The notes under the pieces: generated by a model
Database searches by the model: none
What the model saw: the letters and a program-made list of their open reading frames with translations, nothing else
Told to the model about the DNA's origin: nothing
Shown: in pieces, positions 9,001 to 15,002 of the stretch
Layout of the letters: the number at the start of each line of letters is the position of its first letter
How positions within the stretch are numbered: position 1 is the first letter of the stretch
Program-made: the position numbers and the translations under genes
From: JAFDVL01 sp043736395
Lineage (GTDB): Bacteria; Acidobacteriota; Blastocatellia; RBC074
Reading direction: 5' to 3'
NCBI GenBank assembly: GCA_043736395.1
Contig: JAYTCQ010000039.1
Span: forward strand, 1 to 17,168
DNA: 17,168 nucleotides

Positions 9001-9382
9001 AAACGAAAAGAATTTGTTTTCCATCAGGCGTCCAACCCATTACGCGGTCTGCGCCGGGATGATAGCTGATGCGTTTTGGTTCACCGCCGGAAGCTGGTAC
9101 GACATAAATATCTACGTTGCCGTCGTACTCACCCGTGAAGGCGAGCATTGATCCATCAGGAGAAAAATACGGATCAGTCTCAATGCCAACGCCACTCGTT
9201 AATCGTTTGGCTTCGCCGCCGTCGCGTCGGACCGTCCATAAATCTCCGGCGTAGACAAAGGCGATGTTCGTTTTACTGATCGCCGGATTGCGCATCAGCA
9301 AAGATTTTTCGATGGGAGTTTGAGCCAAAGAAAAACGGGCGAGGAAAAAAGTTACAATGAGTAATTGGAGCAAGTTTTTCAT
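6095..9382 (-). CDS. tricorn-like S41 serine protease with N-terminal beta-propeller, exported
   Basis: I place the start at the ATG at 9382 (1095 aa), which gives the signal peptide MKNLLQLLIVTFFLARFSLA. An in-frame TTG at 9403 would add 7 residues. Residues about 30-520 contain repeated propeller blades (SPDGSMLAFT, WTPDGKQILF, WSPNGKWIAY, WSPDSRKISF, WSPDSRWIAY). A charged Lys/Glu/Ala/Pro linker spans about 530-570, followed by more propeller. The tricorn core contains GELTVGHLYV with H749, a PDZ-like segment (about 760-860) and the S41 region. There NEFAGSGGD gives nucleophile S971 and VENHGVAPDIEI gives E1029. In archaeal tricorn the residue before the catalytic His is Ser; here it is Gly748. 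The family degrades oligopeptides. The signal peptide puts this one in the periplasm. It is cotranscribed with the gene at 9384, whose stop is one base away (TAATATG). Confidence 0.92.
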   Translation of the reverse strand: MKNLLQLLIVTFFLARFSLAQTPIEKSLLMRNPAISKTNIAFVYAGDLWTVRRDGGEAKRLTSGVGIETDPYFSPDGSMLAFTGEYDGNVDIYVVPASGGEPKRISYHPGADRVMGWTPDGKQILFVSARNTYSRFSRLNTIAVDGVFPTEIPLPMAYEGSYSADGTKMAYVPLPHAFDAWKRYRGGRTTPIWIANLSDSATEKIPRENSNDYAPMWIGNKIYFLSDRNGAITLFSYETITKKVNQEIANTGLDIKSASATTDAIVYEQFGSLNIFDIKTAKSKKLNISINSDLTTVRPRFEKAGRLIRGSALSPTGARAVFEARGEIISVPAEKGNPRNLTNTSGAAERNPSWSPNGKWIAYFSDESGEYALHLRDQTGMGDVKKITLPPNFYYAPNWSPDSRKISFYDKALNLWYLDIEKTTPVKIDTTHSDRGSFNPSWSPDSRWIAYTKMLKSWTRAVFAYSIEENKSTQITDGMSDAKFALFDKNGKHLYFTASTDFGATQAGLDMSSYPVRSTRNVYVVVLKKTDPSPLAPESDEEKIVEDKIEDKKPEATAAAAFKASAPKPPIKVDIDFENIGQRILALPIPARNFAGLDAGKAGNLYLTEMTANAAMPGATIHKFDLEKRKLDKILDGVSSFDLSANGEKILYRQAENWFIVPTATPVKPGDGKIKTEDMEIHLDPVAEWNQMYREVWRLERDFFYDPNYHGLNLKAAEKKYEPYLKSLSHRADLNYLFQEMLGELTVGHLYVNGGDVPDPKRVAGGLLGCDYKIENGRYRFARVYNGENWNPNLRAPLTQPGINVNTGEYLLAVNGRNLSATDNVYKAFEATAGKNVVIRVGANPDGSGSREVTVVPVPTETALRNLAWIEDNRRKVDQMSGGKLAYVYLPDTAQGGFTNFNRYYFAQLDKEGAVIDERFNGGGSAADYIVDFLRKPVMSYWAVREGGEATTPFGVIQGPKVMIVNEFAGSGGDMLPWMFRRNKIGQLVGKRTWGGLVGIGGYPVLADGGTVTAPHFGFYSPEGQWEVENHGVAPDIEIDMDPVAWRAGKDVQLEKAVEVALTSLQKNPVKKTPRPAYPNYQKPPTPEPTKAAKK

Positions 9383-9383
9383 A

Positions 9384-9731
9384 TTAAATAAAAGTATAAG
9401 CAACCAGAATACAGACTATTGCCATTAGCGACAGCGAGGCGATAAAGATCATGTCAGCAACTCGTTCGAGTAAGTAACGGCGATTGGTGGTGCGCGTTCG
9501 TAATGCGACATATGACAATACACATGAAATTAAAAAACCAATCGCATCAATCGCTAGAATATTGTCGCTGATCGAGCCGATAGCCTTCAGACTACCGATT
9601 TGAAAAATTCCGATCACCGTCAGACATACTCCAACCATTGTTGCCGAAGTCGAAAAAAGATGAATGGATACATCTTCTTCCAAATACACCTTGTTGGTTG
9701 ATTTATCGGATTGGTTATTATTCGCGCTCAT
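9384..9731 (-). CDS. small three-helix membrane protein, function unknown
   Basis: This 115-aa protein has a polar N-terminus (MSANNNQSDKSTNKVYLEED). Three hydrophobic segments follow at about 30-47 (TMVGVCLTVIGIFQIG), 58-79 and 92-115, with a basic loop (RTRTTNRRYLLER) between the second and third. Proteins of this size and pattern (SATMVGVCLTVIG) recur in many bacteria as uncharacterised membrane proteins; I know of no assigned role. The stop codon is one base from the ATG of the tricorn protease, so the two are very likely translated from one message. The start lacks a clear Shine-Dalgarno (AATTA upstream), so a leaderless or weak start is possible. Confidence 0.7.
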   Translation of the reverse strand: MSANNNQSDKSTNKVYLEEDVSIHLFSTSATMVGVCLTVIGIFQIGSLKAIGSISDNILAIDAIGFLISCVLSYVALRTRTTNRRYLLERVADMIFIASLSLMAIVCILVAYTFI

Positions 9732-9784
9732 TAATTATGGACATCGTCGCCCTGATTAAGAAAAAGTTGATCTTAGAAGATAAA

Positions 9785-9813
9785 AATGTATGCCATTGCG
9801 TGACGGCTTGCAA
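9785..9813 (-). promoter_or_regulatory. candidate housekeeping-type promoter for the 3-TM/tricorn operon
   Basis: On the minus strand, TTGCAA (9813-9808) and TACATT (9790-9785) are separated by 17 nt, matching 4 of 6 consensus bases in each box. It lies about 54 nt upstream of the start at 9731. This is the best candidate by eye in the divergent region, but matches of this quality are common in AT-rich DNA. Confidence 0.3.
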
Positions 9814-9857
9814 GATCAGCAAAGATCGTTCATTCATAAAAAATAAAATCTAAAAAC

Positions 9858-9886
9858 GGAAGAATTTCGTTTGTCCCTTCGTCTAA
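9858..9886 (+). promoter_or_regulatory. candidate ECF-type promoter for the sigma/anti-sigma operon
   Basis: GGAAGA (9858-9863) is followed 16 nt later by CGTCTAA (9880-9886). This is the -35 GGAA and -10 CGTC layout typical of ECF-dependent promoters. A start site near 9892 would leave a short leader carrying GGAGG at 9904-9908, 5 nt before the ATG at 9914. ECF genes are often autoregulated from such a site, so this suggests a positive feedback loop. Confidence 0.5.
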
Positions 9887-9913
9887 GCAATTGTAACGGA
9901 AACGGAGGCGCGA

Positions 9914-10516
9914 ATGGAGCAATTGGCAATCATGACAAACAGCTTCGCGAGAAATCAGGAACGCGATCAAATGATCGTCGCGTGTCAGCACGGCGACCGT
10001 GAAGCCTTTAGCCATCTATTCGCCCAACACAAAGACAAAGTGTATTCCATCGCTTTACATTTCAGTGGTAACGAAGCAACTGCGCACGACATCGCGCAAC
10101 AGGTCTTTTTAAAATTGATGACGAACATTCAGCAATTTAATTTTCAAGCTGAATTCTCAACGTGGCTTTATCGAATGGTAGCGAACGCCTGCTTCGACGA
10201 ACAAAGGCGCTGGCGCAAATTTTTACCGTTTGGCGATGAAGCCGAAATCCGGCAATTGCGGTCACGCGAAAACATCGAAGCGAATTATTCTCGCGTGGAA
10301 TTGTCAGGCGCAGTGCAGGCCGCGATTGCGACGCTGAAGCCAAAATTGCGGATGCCAATTTTGCTAAAATATATCGAAGACATGTCGTACGAAGAAATTG
10401 CGCTGGTGCTCGATTGTTCAATGGGAACAGTCGCTTCGCGCCTGAATCGCGGACATAAAGCGCTCGCGGAAAAACTGAGTTATTTGCGTTCGACGCTCGA
10501 AAGTTTTGAGGAGTAA
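9914..10516 (+). CDS. ECF-family RNA polymerase sigma factor
   Basis: This 200-aa protein starts at an ATG with a strong GGAGG 5 nt upstream. Residues about 33-103 form sigma region 2: FAQHKDKVYSIALHFSGN, the TAHDIAQQVFLKLM core-binding helix, FSTWLYRMVANACFDEQRR. Residues about 137-193 form region 4, with helix-turn-helix MSYEEIALVLDCSMGTVASRLNRGHKAL. There is no region 1 or 3, as expected for ECF sigmas, and the length is normal. It directs polymerase to promoters of an external-signal regulon. The anti-sigma gene starts 5 nt after its stop, so it should be held inactive by that protein. A matching ECF-type promoter lies at 9858-9886. An alternative start at the seventh codon (MTNSF) is less likely given the Shine-Dalgarno. 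Confidence 0.95.
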   Translation: MEQLAIMTNSFARNQERDQMIVACQHGDREAFSHLFAQHKDKVYSIALHFSGNEATAHDIAQQVFLKLMTNIQQFNFQAEFSTWLYRMVANACFDEQRRWRKFLPFGDEAEIRQLRSRENIEANYSRVELSGAVQAAIATLKPKLRMPILLKYIEDMSYEEIALVLDCSMGTVASRLNRGHKALAEKLSYLRSTLESFEE

Positions 10517-10521
10517 CAGCT

Positions 10522-11745
10522 ATGTTCACAAATCACGTAGCCAAATTATTAACAGCGTATTGCGACAACGAATTGCCGGAAGCAGAAATGCAGCGGGTAA
10601 ATAATCATCTGCAGAGCTGTAAGCATTGTCATCAGGAATACGATCAGCTCAAGTTTGGAATGTTGATGGCACAGCAACTAACAACTACGAAAGCACCGGA
10701 TTCATTGTGGTTTGATGTCGTCAAGCAAAACGCTGTGCCTGCCAAAGCAACAAATTTCAATTGGCGAATGGCAACGGCGATGGCTTCAGTTTTAATACTG
10801 GCATTGATCGGATGGTTTGGATTTTCGCGGCAGCAGAAAAAACAAAATACGCTGTCGGAAATAGTAAATAATTTGCCGGTAGAAAAAGCTGAAGCAACTC
10901 CAAGCGTGATTGCTTCGTCCACGCCACCAGAGCCGAGCAAAAAAATAACTCCGGCTCCGAAGTCGCAACTGGCTAATAAAATCTTAGTACCAAAAACTTC
11001 ATCGCCAACCTGGGAAGTTGCGAGTGTCTCAGGCGCGCCCAGCATTGGCGATAACAAAATTTCCGGTACCGAAAGAATTGCTGTGGGCGAATGGCTGGAG
11101 ACAGATAATTCTTCCCGCGCAAAAATCAAAGTCGCAGACATCGGCTTTGTAAACATTGATCCAAACTCACGTGTGCAGTTAGTCAAAACGCAAACTTCTG
11201 AACATCGCATCGCGCTCAAGAAGGGCAAGCTCAGTGCATTTATTATGGCTCCGCCGCGATTGTTTGTGGTGGATACACCTTCGGCAACGGCGGTTGATTT
11301 GGGATGCGCGTACACGCTCGAAGTGGATGAAGAAGGGAACAGTTTATTGCACGTCACATCAGGTTGGGTGTCGTTTGTGTTGCGCGGACGAGAATCTTTT
11401 ATTCCCGCCGGAGCAATGTGCGTGACACGAAAAGGCGAAGGCATCGGAACGCCATATTTTGCAAATGCTTCGGAGGCTTTCAAATCCACTTTGCAAAAAA
11501 TAGATTTTAGTAAAGGTGAAATCGCAGAATCGTTAGTGACAAAAATTCTGACGGAAGCGCGTTCAGAAGATGCTTTGACGCTGTGGCATTTGCTTGATCA
11601 ACCCAAATGGCAAACAGGTTTTCGTGAACAAATTTATGATCGGTTAGCGGCCTTAACTCCTCCGCCATCAGGAGTGACCCGCGCCGGAATTTTAAAAAAT
11701 GACCGACAAATGTTAGACCGCTGGTGGCACGAGAAGATTCAATAA
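10522..11745 (+). CDS. anti-sigma factor: zinc-finger ZAS domain, one TM helix and FecR-like domain in one protein
   Basis: This 407-aa protein begins 5 nt after the sigma gene, with GGAG overlapping the sigma stop region. Residues 1-45 are a zinc anti-sigma domain with C14 and the Hx3Cx2C motif H29-C33-C36. A single TM helix spans about 83-101 (ATAMASVLILALIGWFGF). A Pro/Ser/Lys-rich stalk (about 105-160) leads to a FecR-like region (about 163-290): WEVASVSGAP, GEWLETDNSSRAKIKVADIGFVNIDPNSRVQL, KKGKLSAFI, FVVDTPSATAVDLG, SGWVSFVLRGR. A helical tail follows (about 315-407). The zinc domain should bind the sigma factor in the cytoplasm while the FecR-like part sits in the periplasm. Classical FecR systems place a similar sensor below a TonB transducer, but no such receptor lies next to this gene. 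Confidence 0.9.
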   Translation: MFTNHVAKLLTAYCDNELPEAEMQRVNNHLQSCKHCHQEYDQLKFGMLMAQQLTTTKAPDSLWFDVVKQNAVPAKATNFNWRMATAMASVLILALIGWFGFSRQQKKQNTLSEIVNNLPVEKAEATPSVIASSTPPEPSKKITPAPKSQLANKILVPKTSSPTWEVASVSGAPSIGDNKISGTERIAVGEWLETDNSSRAKIKVADIGFVNIDPNSRVQLVKTQTSEHRIALKKGKLSAFIMAPPRLFVVDTPSATAVDLGCAYTLEVDEEGNSLLHVTSGWVSFVLRGRESFIPAGAMCVTRKGEGIGTPYFANASEAFKSTLQKIDFSKGEIAESLVTKILTEARSEDALTLWHLLDQPKWQTGFREQIYDRLAALTPPPSGVTRAGILKNDRQMLDRWWHEKIQ

Positions 11746-11770
11746 CAATCAATTCAGAAAGGAAAACATT

Positions 11771-12487
11771 ATGAAAAATCATTGTACAATAAAATTTGCA
11801 ATATCGTTGGTAGCACTGATTTCATTGGTTATTCCAGCACTTGCCGGACCGCCGTTGATTTGTCATCCGTTTGAGATTGGCGAAGTAAAATCCATCGCGT
11901 GGAATGGTTCGCAGTGGCGTGATGTGAAAAAAGATTACGACCTGAATCAGCTCACTCCGGATGTGATGGCAATTTTAGAAACCGACGCGCCGATCCTGGT
12001 GCGAATGGAAACGATGCGCCGTGCGGCGGTCTATACGGTCTGGTCAATGCGCGATCATAAAGTAGGATTTGATCCAAAAGGCGATGCCGCCGCGCTGACT
12101 TTGTTGGATAAAATTATGGCGCGAAAAGATGCCGCTGAAAAAAATGGCTTCAAAACAAAGGCTGAAAAATTAGCCTTGTTTGATGCCGGATATTTGCTCG
12201 AAACGTATAAATACATCGGCTTTGAAGAAAGCTCGAAACGGACTTTGACCAGCGAAGGATTGGCGTGGGTCGAGAAGGCGAACAACGCTTTGGATTGTCC
12301 TGGCGAAATGGAAATGGCGCTGGCAATCATTTTGCAAAATCATAAAGGGCAAGCAGCAGCGCAGGACAAACATTTAAAAATTGCAGTCAGCAAAGCCGCC
12401 GAAGGTTCATTGCTGGCCAAAAATTTAGTCAGTCATTTCCCCGAAAAAGGCACGAACTTTAGTGCGCTCAAAGCCAGTTTGAAATAA
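11771..12487 (+). CDS. secreted protein of unknown function in the ECF operon
   Basis: This 238-aa protein starts 25 nt after the anti-sigma gene with an AAAGGA Shine-Dalgarno. It has a basic signal peptide ending PALA before GPPLICHPFEIG. The mature protein is mostly helical. C31-H32 sit in the conserved-looking GPPLICHPFEIG segment, then WNGSQWRDVKKDYDL, then long helices (VRMETMRRAAVYTVWSMRDHK, EKNGFKTKAEKLALFDAGYLLETYKY, WVEKANNALDCPGEMEMALAII). The helical repeats resemble a TPR-like or alpha-solenoid layout, but I cannot assign a family. Secretion and operon position suggest an envelope target or sensor partner of the ECF/FecR pair. Confidence 0.75.
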   Translation: MKNHCTIKFAISLVALISLVIPALAGPPLICHPFEIGEVKSIAWNGSQWRDVKKDYDLNQLTPDVMAILETDAPILVRMETMRRAAVYTVWSMRDHKVGFDPKGDAAALTLLDKIMARKDAAEKNGFKTKAEKLALFDAGYLLETYKYIGFEESSKRTLTSEGLAWVEKANNALDCPGEMEMALAIILQNHKGQAAAQDKHLKIAVSKAAEGSLLAKNLVSHFPEKGTNFSALKASLK

Positions 12488-12497
12488 CCGAAGACGT

Positions 12498-12555
12498 GGC
12501 AGTCACCTTTTTAAAGGTAGGACACGAGCTGCCTTCTTCGCCGCGATGCGGCGAA
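12498..12555. other. intergenic hairpin cluster inside the ECF operon
   Basis: The 100-nt gap between the two secreted-protein genes holds two strong inverted repeats. ACCTTT-TT-AAAGGT lies at 12505-12518, within a wider GGCAG (12498-12502) / CTGCC (12529-12533) pair. TTCGCCGC-GAT-GCGGCGAA lies at 12537-12555. The second is followed by A-residues rather than T-residues on the plus strand, so it is not a standard terminator for this operon. It may attenuate transcription, stabilise mRNA ends or be a repeat insertion. The AGGGAG for the next gene (12577-12582) lies just beyond. Confidence 0.6.
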
Positions 12556-12587
12556 AAAACTGACCAATTACTTTTTAGGGAGATCGT

Positions 12588-13712
12588 ATGCGCTGCAATC
12601 AAATTCAAGAATTCCTGTTTCTCACAGCCTTACTCTTACCAATTTTCACGCTGGCACAAGCCGATAATTTTGAAGTGCATGAATGGGGAACTTTCACTTC
12701 GATTGCCGGAAAAAATGGTGAAGCACAAACGTGGCGTCCCTTGAATGGTGCAAGCGATTTGCCTTCCTTTGTCTATAAAATTCCAGACGCGCAAAGTAAT
12801 TGCAAAATTTGCACTTGGGCGCAGGTGCGGATGGAAACTCCGGTGCTTTATTTTTATGCCGATCACGAAGTGACAGCGAACGTAAAGGTCGACTTCCCGA
12901 AAGGAAAAATTACGGAATGGTTTCCTATAGCGAATGTTGGAAATACTTCAATTACATGGAACAACATTCGCATCAATCCGAAGTCTGAAATTTGCTACCA
13001 GGAAGAAGCGAAGGAGAGCCATTATTATCCAGCCCGCGAGACAGATGCAGCTCCGTTGGCGATTGAAAATGGAGAAAAAACGGAATACGAAAAATTCCTT
13101 TTTTATCGCGGCACAGGCAGCTTTGATCTGCCGCTTTCGGTGCAATTAAATGGCGATCAAATCAAAATCAAAAGTGCGACACCAACTGCACTGGGAACAA
13201 TTTTTTTATTTGAAAATCAAGCCGGAAAAATTGGGTTTCAACCCATCAATCTTACCAATAAAGAAACCATTGTAGAGCGTCAACCACTCACACAATCGGT
13301 CGAAGGAATTTTGCCTGAACTTGAAAGAACATTCCTTGCACAAGGGCTGTATCCACGCGAAGCGCAGGCAATGCTCAAGACGTGGCGCGATTCGTGGTTT
13401 GAGGAAGGGCTGCGAGTTTTTTATCTGACTCCGCCATCTGAGACGGAACAACTTTTACCGCTGACGATTACACCGAAGCCGACGAAAATCGTACGTGTTT
13501 TGGTGGGCAGAATTGAAATCCTGACACCTGAATTTATTCAAAAAATTCAAGGATTAGCGGCGCGTATTCTCGATGATCCAAACGCCGAAAAAGAGATCAG
13601 AAAGCAGGGAAGATTTGCAGATGGAATTCTTCAGGAGATGTGGTCGCAAACGAAGGATGAACGATTAAAAGTAAGGCTGCAAAGAGTGTGGCAGGTTTTA
13701 GAGAAGGAGTAA
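12588..13712 (+). CDS. secreted conserved hypothetical protein (HEWGTF-motif family) in the ECF operon
   Basis: This 374-aa protein starts at an ATG with AGGGAG 5 nt upstream. It has a signal peptide (FLFLTALLLPIFTLAQA) and then DNFEVHEWGTFTSIAG (about 26-41), WRPLNGASDLPSFVY and RMETPVLYFYAD (81-92). This pattern recurs in uncharacterised secreted proteins of Acidobacteriota and Planctomycetota. A C72-x2-C75 pair may bind metal or form a disulfide. The middle is beta-rich (VTANVKVDFPKGKITEWFP). The C-terminal third is helical (GILPELERTFLAQGLYPREAQAMLKTWRDSWFEEGLRVFYLTPP, then RILDDPNAEKEIRKQGRF). No catalytic motif is recognisable. It lies 100 nt after the other secreted gene and probably shares its message, with a hairpin cluster between. 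Function unknown; the gene itself is near certain. Confidence 0.8.
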   Translation: MRCNQIQEFLFLTALLLPIFTLAQADNFEVHEWGTFTSIAGKNGEAQTWRPLNGASDLPSFVYKIPDAQSNCKICTWAQVRMETPVLYFYADHEVTANVKVDFPKGKITEWFPIANVGNTSITWNNIRINPKSEICYQEEAKESHYYPARETDAAPLAIENGEKTEYEKFLFYRGTGSFDLPLSVQLNGDQIKIKSATPTALGTIFLFENQAGKIGFQPINLTNKETIVERQPLTQSVEGILPELERTFLAQGLYPREAQAMLKTWRDSWFEEGLRVFYLTPPSETEQLLPLTITPKPTKIVRVLVGRIEILTPEFIQKIQGLAARILDDPNAEKEIRKQGRFADGILQEMWSQTKDERLKVRLQRVWQVLEKE

Positions 13713-13746
13713 GAAAATGGTAGCCCTAAAACGACCAAGGATAATT

Positions 13747-14964
13747 ATGAAACATCTATCTTATGTTGGACTTTGGATTCTTTCGTTATCTACGTTGACA
13801 GCTTGTAACGGACAGACTAAAGCAAATAACGAGTTGCAGATCATTTCATCAACAGATAAAACTAAATTAGTTGGTGGTGGGTGTGACGGTTGTGAGCTGA
13901 TGTATGTTGGTATACCAACAAATATTAAATCAGTGGATACGAGTGAGGGCTGGGCTGAAAAGGGACAAAAACTTTTAGTCACAGGAATCGTTTATAAATT
14001 AGACGGCAAGACACCGGCACCAAATGTCATAATTTATTATTGGCAGACCGACAATAATGGATACTATTCACCAAAAGACGGAATGGACGAAAAAGCCAAG
14101 CGTCACGGACATATTCGTGGTTGGGTAAAGACTGATGACAACGGGAAATATTCAATCTACACCATAAAACCTGCCCCGTATCCTAACGAAAATATTCCTG
14201 CGCATATTCACACTTCAATCAAAGAACCAAACATTCAGAACGAATATTACATTGACGAATTTATTTTTGATGATGATAAACTTTTGACAAGTGCAAAAAG
14301 AAAAGCTCTTGAAAACCGAGGTGGTAGTGGCATTTTAAGGGTGTTAATTTCAGGCGATGTCCAAATTGCAGAACACAATATTATTTTGGGATTAAATATT
14401 CCTAACTACCCAGACACCTTAAAAACAGCCAAACAATCAGGGCTTCAAATTGGAGAGGATAATCCATCATTCATTCCTTATCACGCTTTTGGTCCAGACA
14501 AAGGATCAAGGGCTTGCCCGGTTTGTAAATACGGTCGCTATCATGGAATTTTATTTTTTGTTGGCAATAACCCGGATTGGGGTGACATTAAAAAGTGGCT
14601 GACTTTTTTCGAACAGGAAAGTGCAAATAGAGGTAAATATTTTAAAGCCTATTTCGTTTATGGGAATGAAGAAAAATACAACAAAGAGGTAAGGCAGGCA
14701 GAGTTGGAAAAAATTGGTACTGAGCTTGACTTGAAAAATATTGCCCTCACTTTTGTTCCTTCATTAATCGACACCGAAAGTGAAGTAAACCTTAATAAAA
14801 TTAACCCTACAGTCGAAAGTACGTTTGTGCTTTACAGGCAAAGAGCCATCATTCAAAAATTTATTGATTTAAAAGCAACAACCGAAAATTTCAAGTTGAT
14901 TTCAAGTACATTAGATAAAACAAAAGGCGAGTATTTTCATTTATTAGAACCAAATCACGACTGA
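13747..14964 (+). CDS. lipoprotein fusing an intradiol dioxygenase-like domain to a thioredoxin-like domain
   Basis: I prefer the ATG at 13747 (405 aa, AAGGA 5 nt upstream), giving a lipoprotein signal with lipobox LTAC and lipid Cys20. An in-frame ATG at 13717, four bases past the previous stop and with GGAG, would add 10 residues. Residues about 42-215 resemble protocatechuate/catechol intradiol dioxygenases. Likely Fe(III) ligands are Y106 (NNGYY), Y145 (APYP), H153 and H155 (PAHIH). RGWVKTDDNGKYSIYTIKP is the family core. Residues about 228-400 resemble a redoxin domain with CPVCK (C257, C260). This AhpC/thioredoxin-like type appears in planctomycete and acidobacterial proteins. GC drops here (about 35-43% in sampled lines against about 50% in the gene before), and GGGCDGCELMY looks Bacteroidota-like, suggesting transfer. 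The substrate is unknown and ring cleavage is not assured. Confidence 0.8.
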   Translation: MKHLSYVGLWILSLSTLTACNGQTKANNELQIISSTDKTKLVGGGCDGCELMYVGIPTNIKSVDTSEGWAEKGQKLLVTGIVYKLDGKTPAPNVIIYYWQTDNNGYYSPKDGMDEKAKRHGHIRGWVKTDDNGKYSIYTIKPAPYPNENIPAHIHTSIKEPNIQNEYYIDEFIFDDDKLLTSAKRKALENRGGSGILRVLISGDVQIAEHNIILGLNIPNYPDTLKTAKQSGLQIGEDNPSFIPYHAFGPDKGSRACPVCKYGRYHGILFFVGNNPDWGDIKKWLTFFEQESANRGKYFKAYFVYGNEEKYNKEVRQAELEKIGTELDLKNIALTFVPSLIDTESEVNLNKINPTVESTFVLYRQRAIIQKFIDLKATTENFKLISSTLDKTKGEYFHLLEPNHD

Positions 14965-15002
14965 CGGAAAATAGCTGCGTATTGCATCGCTAAGATTAGA
15001 AA

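Noticed and set aside
9383..9403. TTG start 7 codons upstream for the tricorn protease
   Set aside because: The ATG at 9382 gives a standard signal peptide and the TAATATG junction; the TTG adds nothing recognisable.
10644..11489. 281-codon minus-strand open frame
   Set aside because: It is antisense to the anti-sigma/FecR gene, whose zinc motif, TM helix and FecR pattern are convincing.
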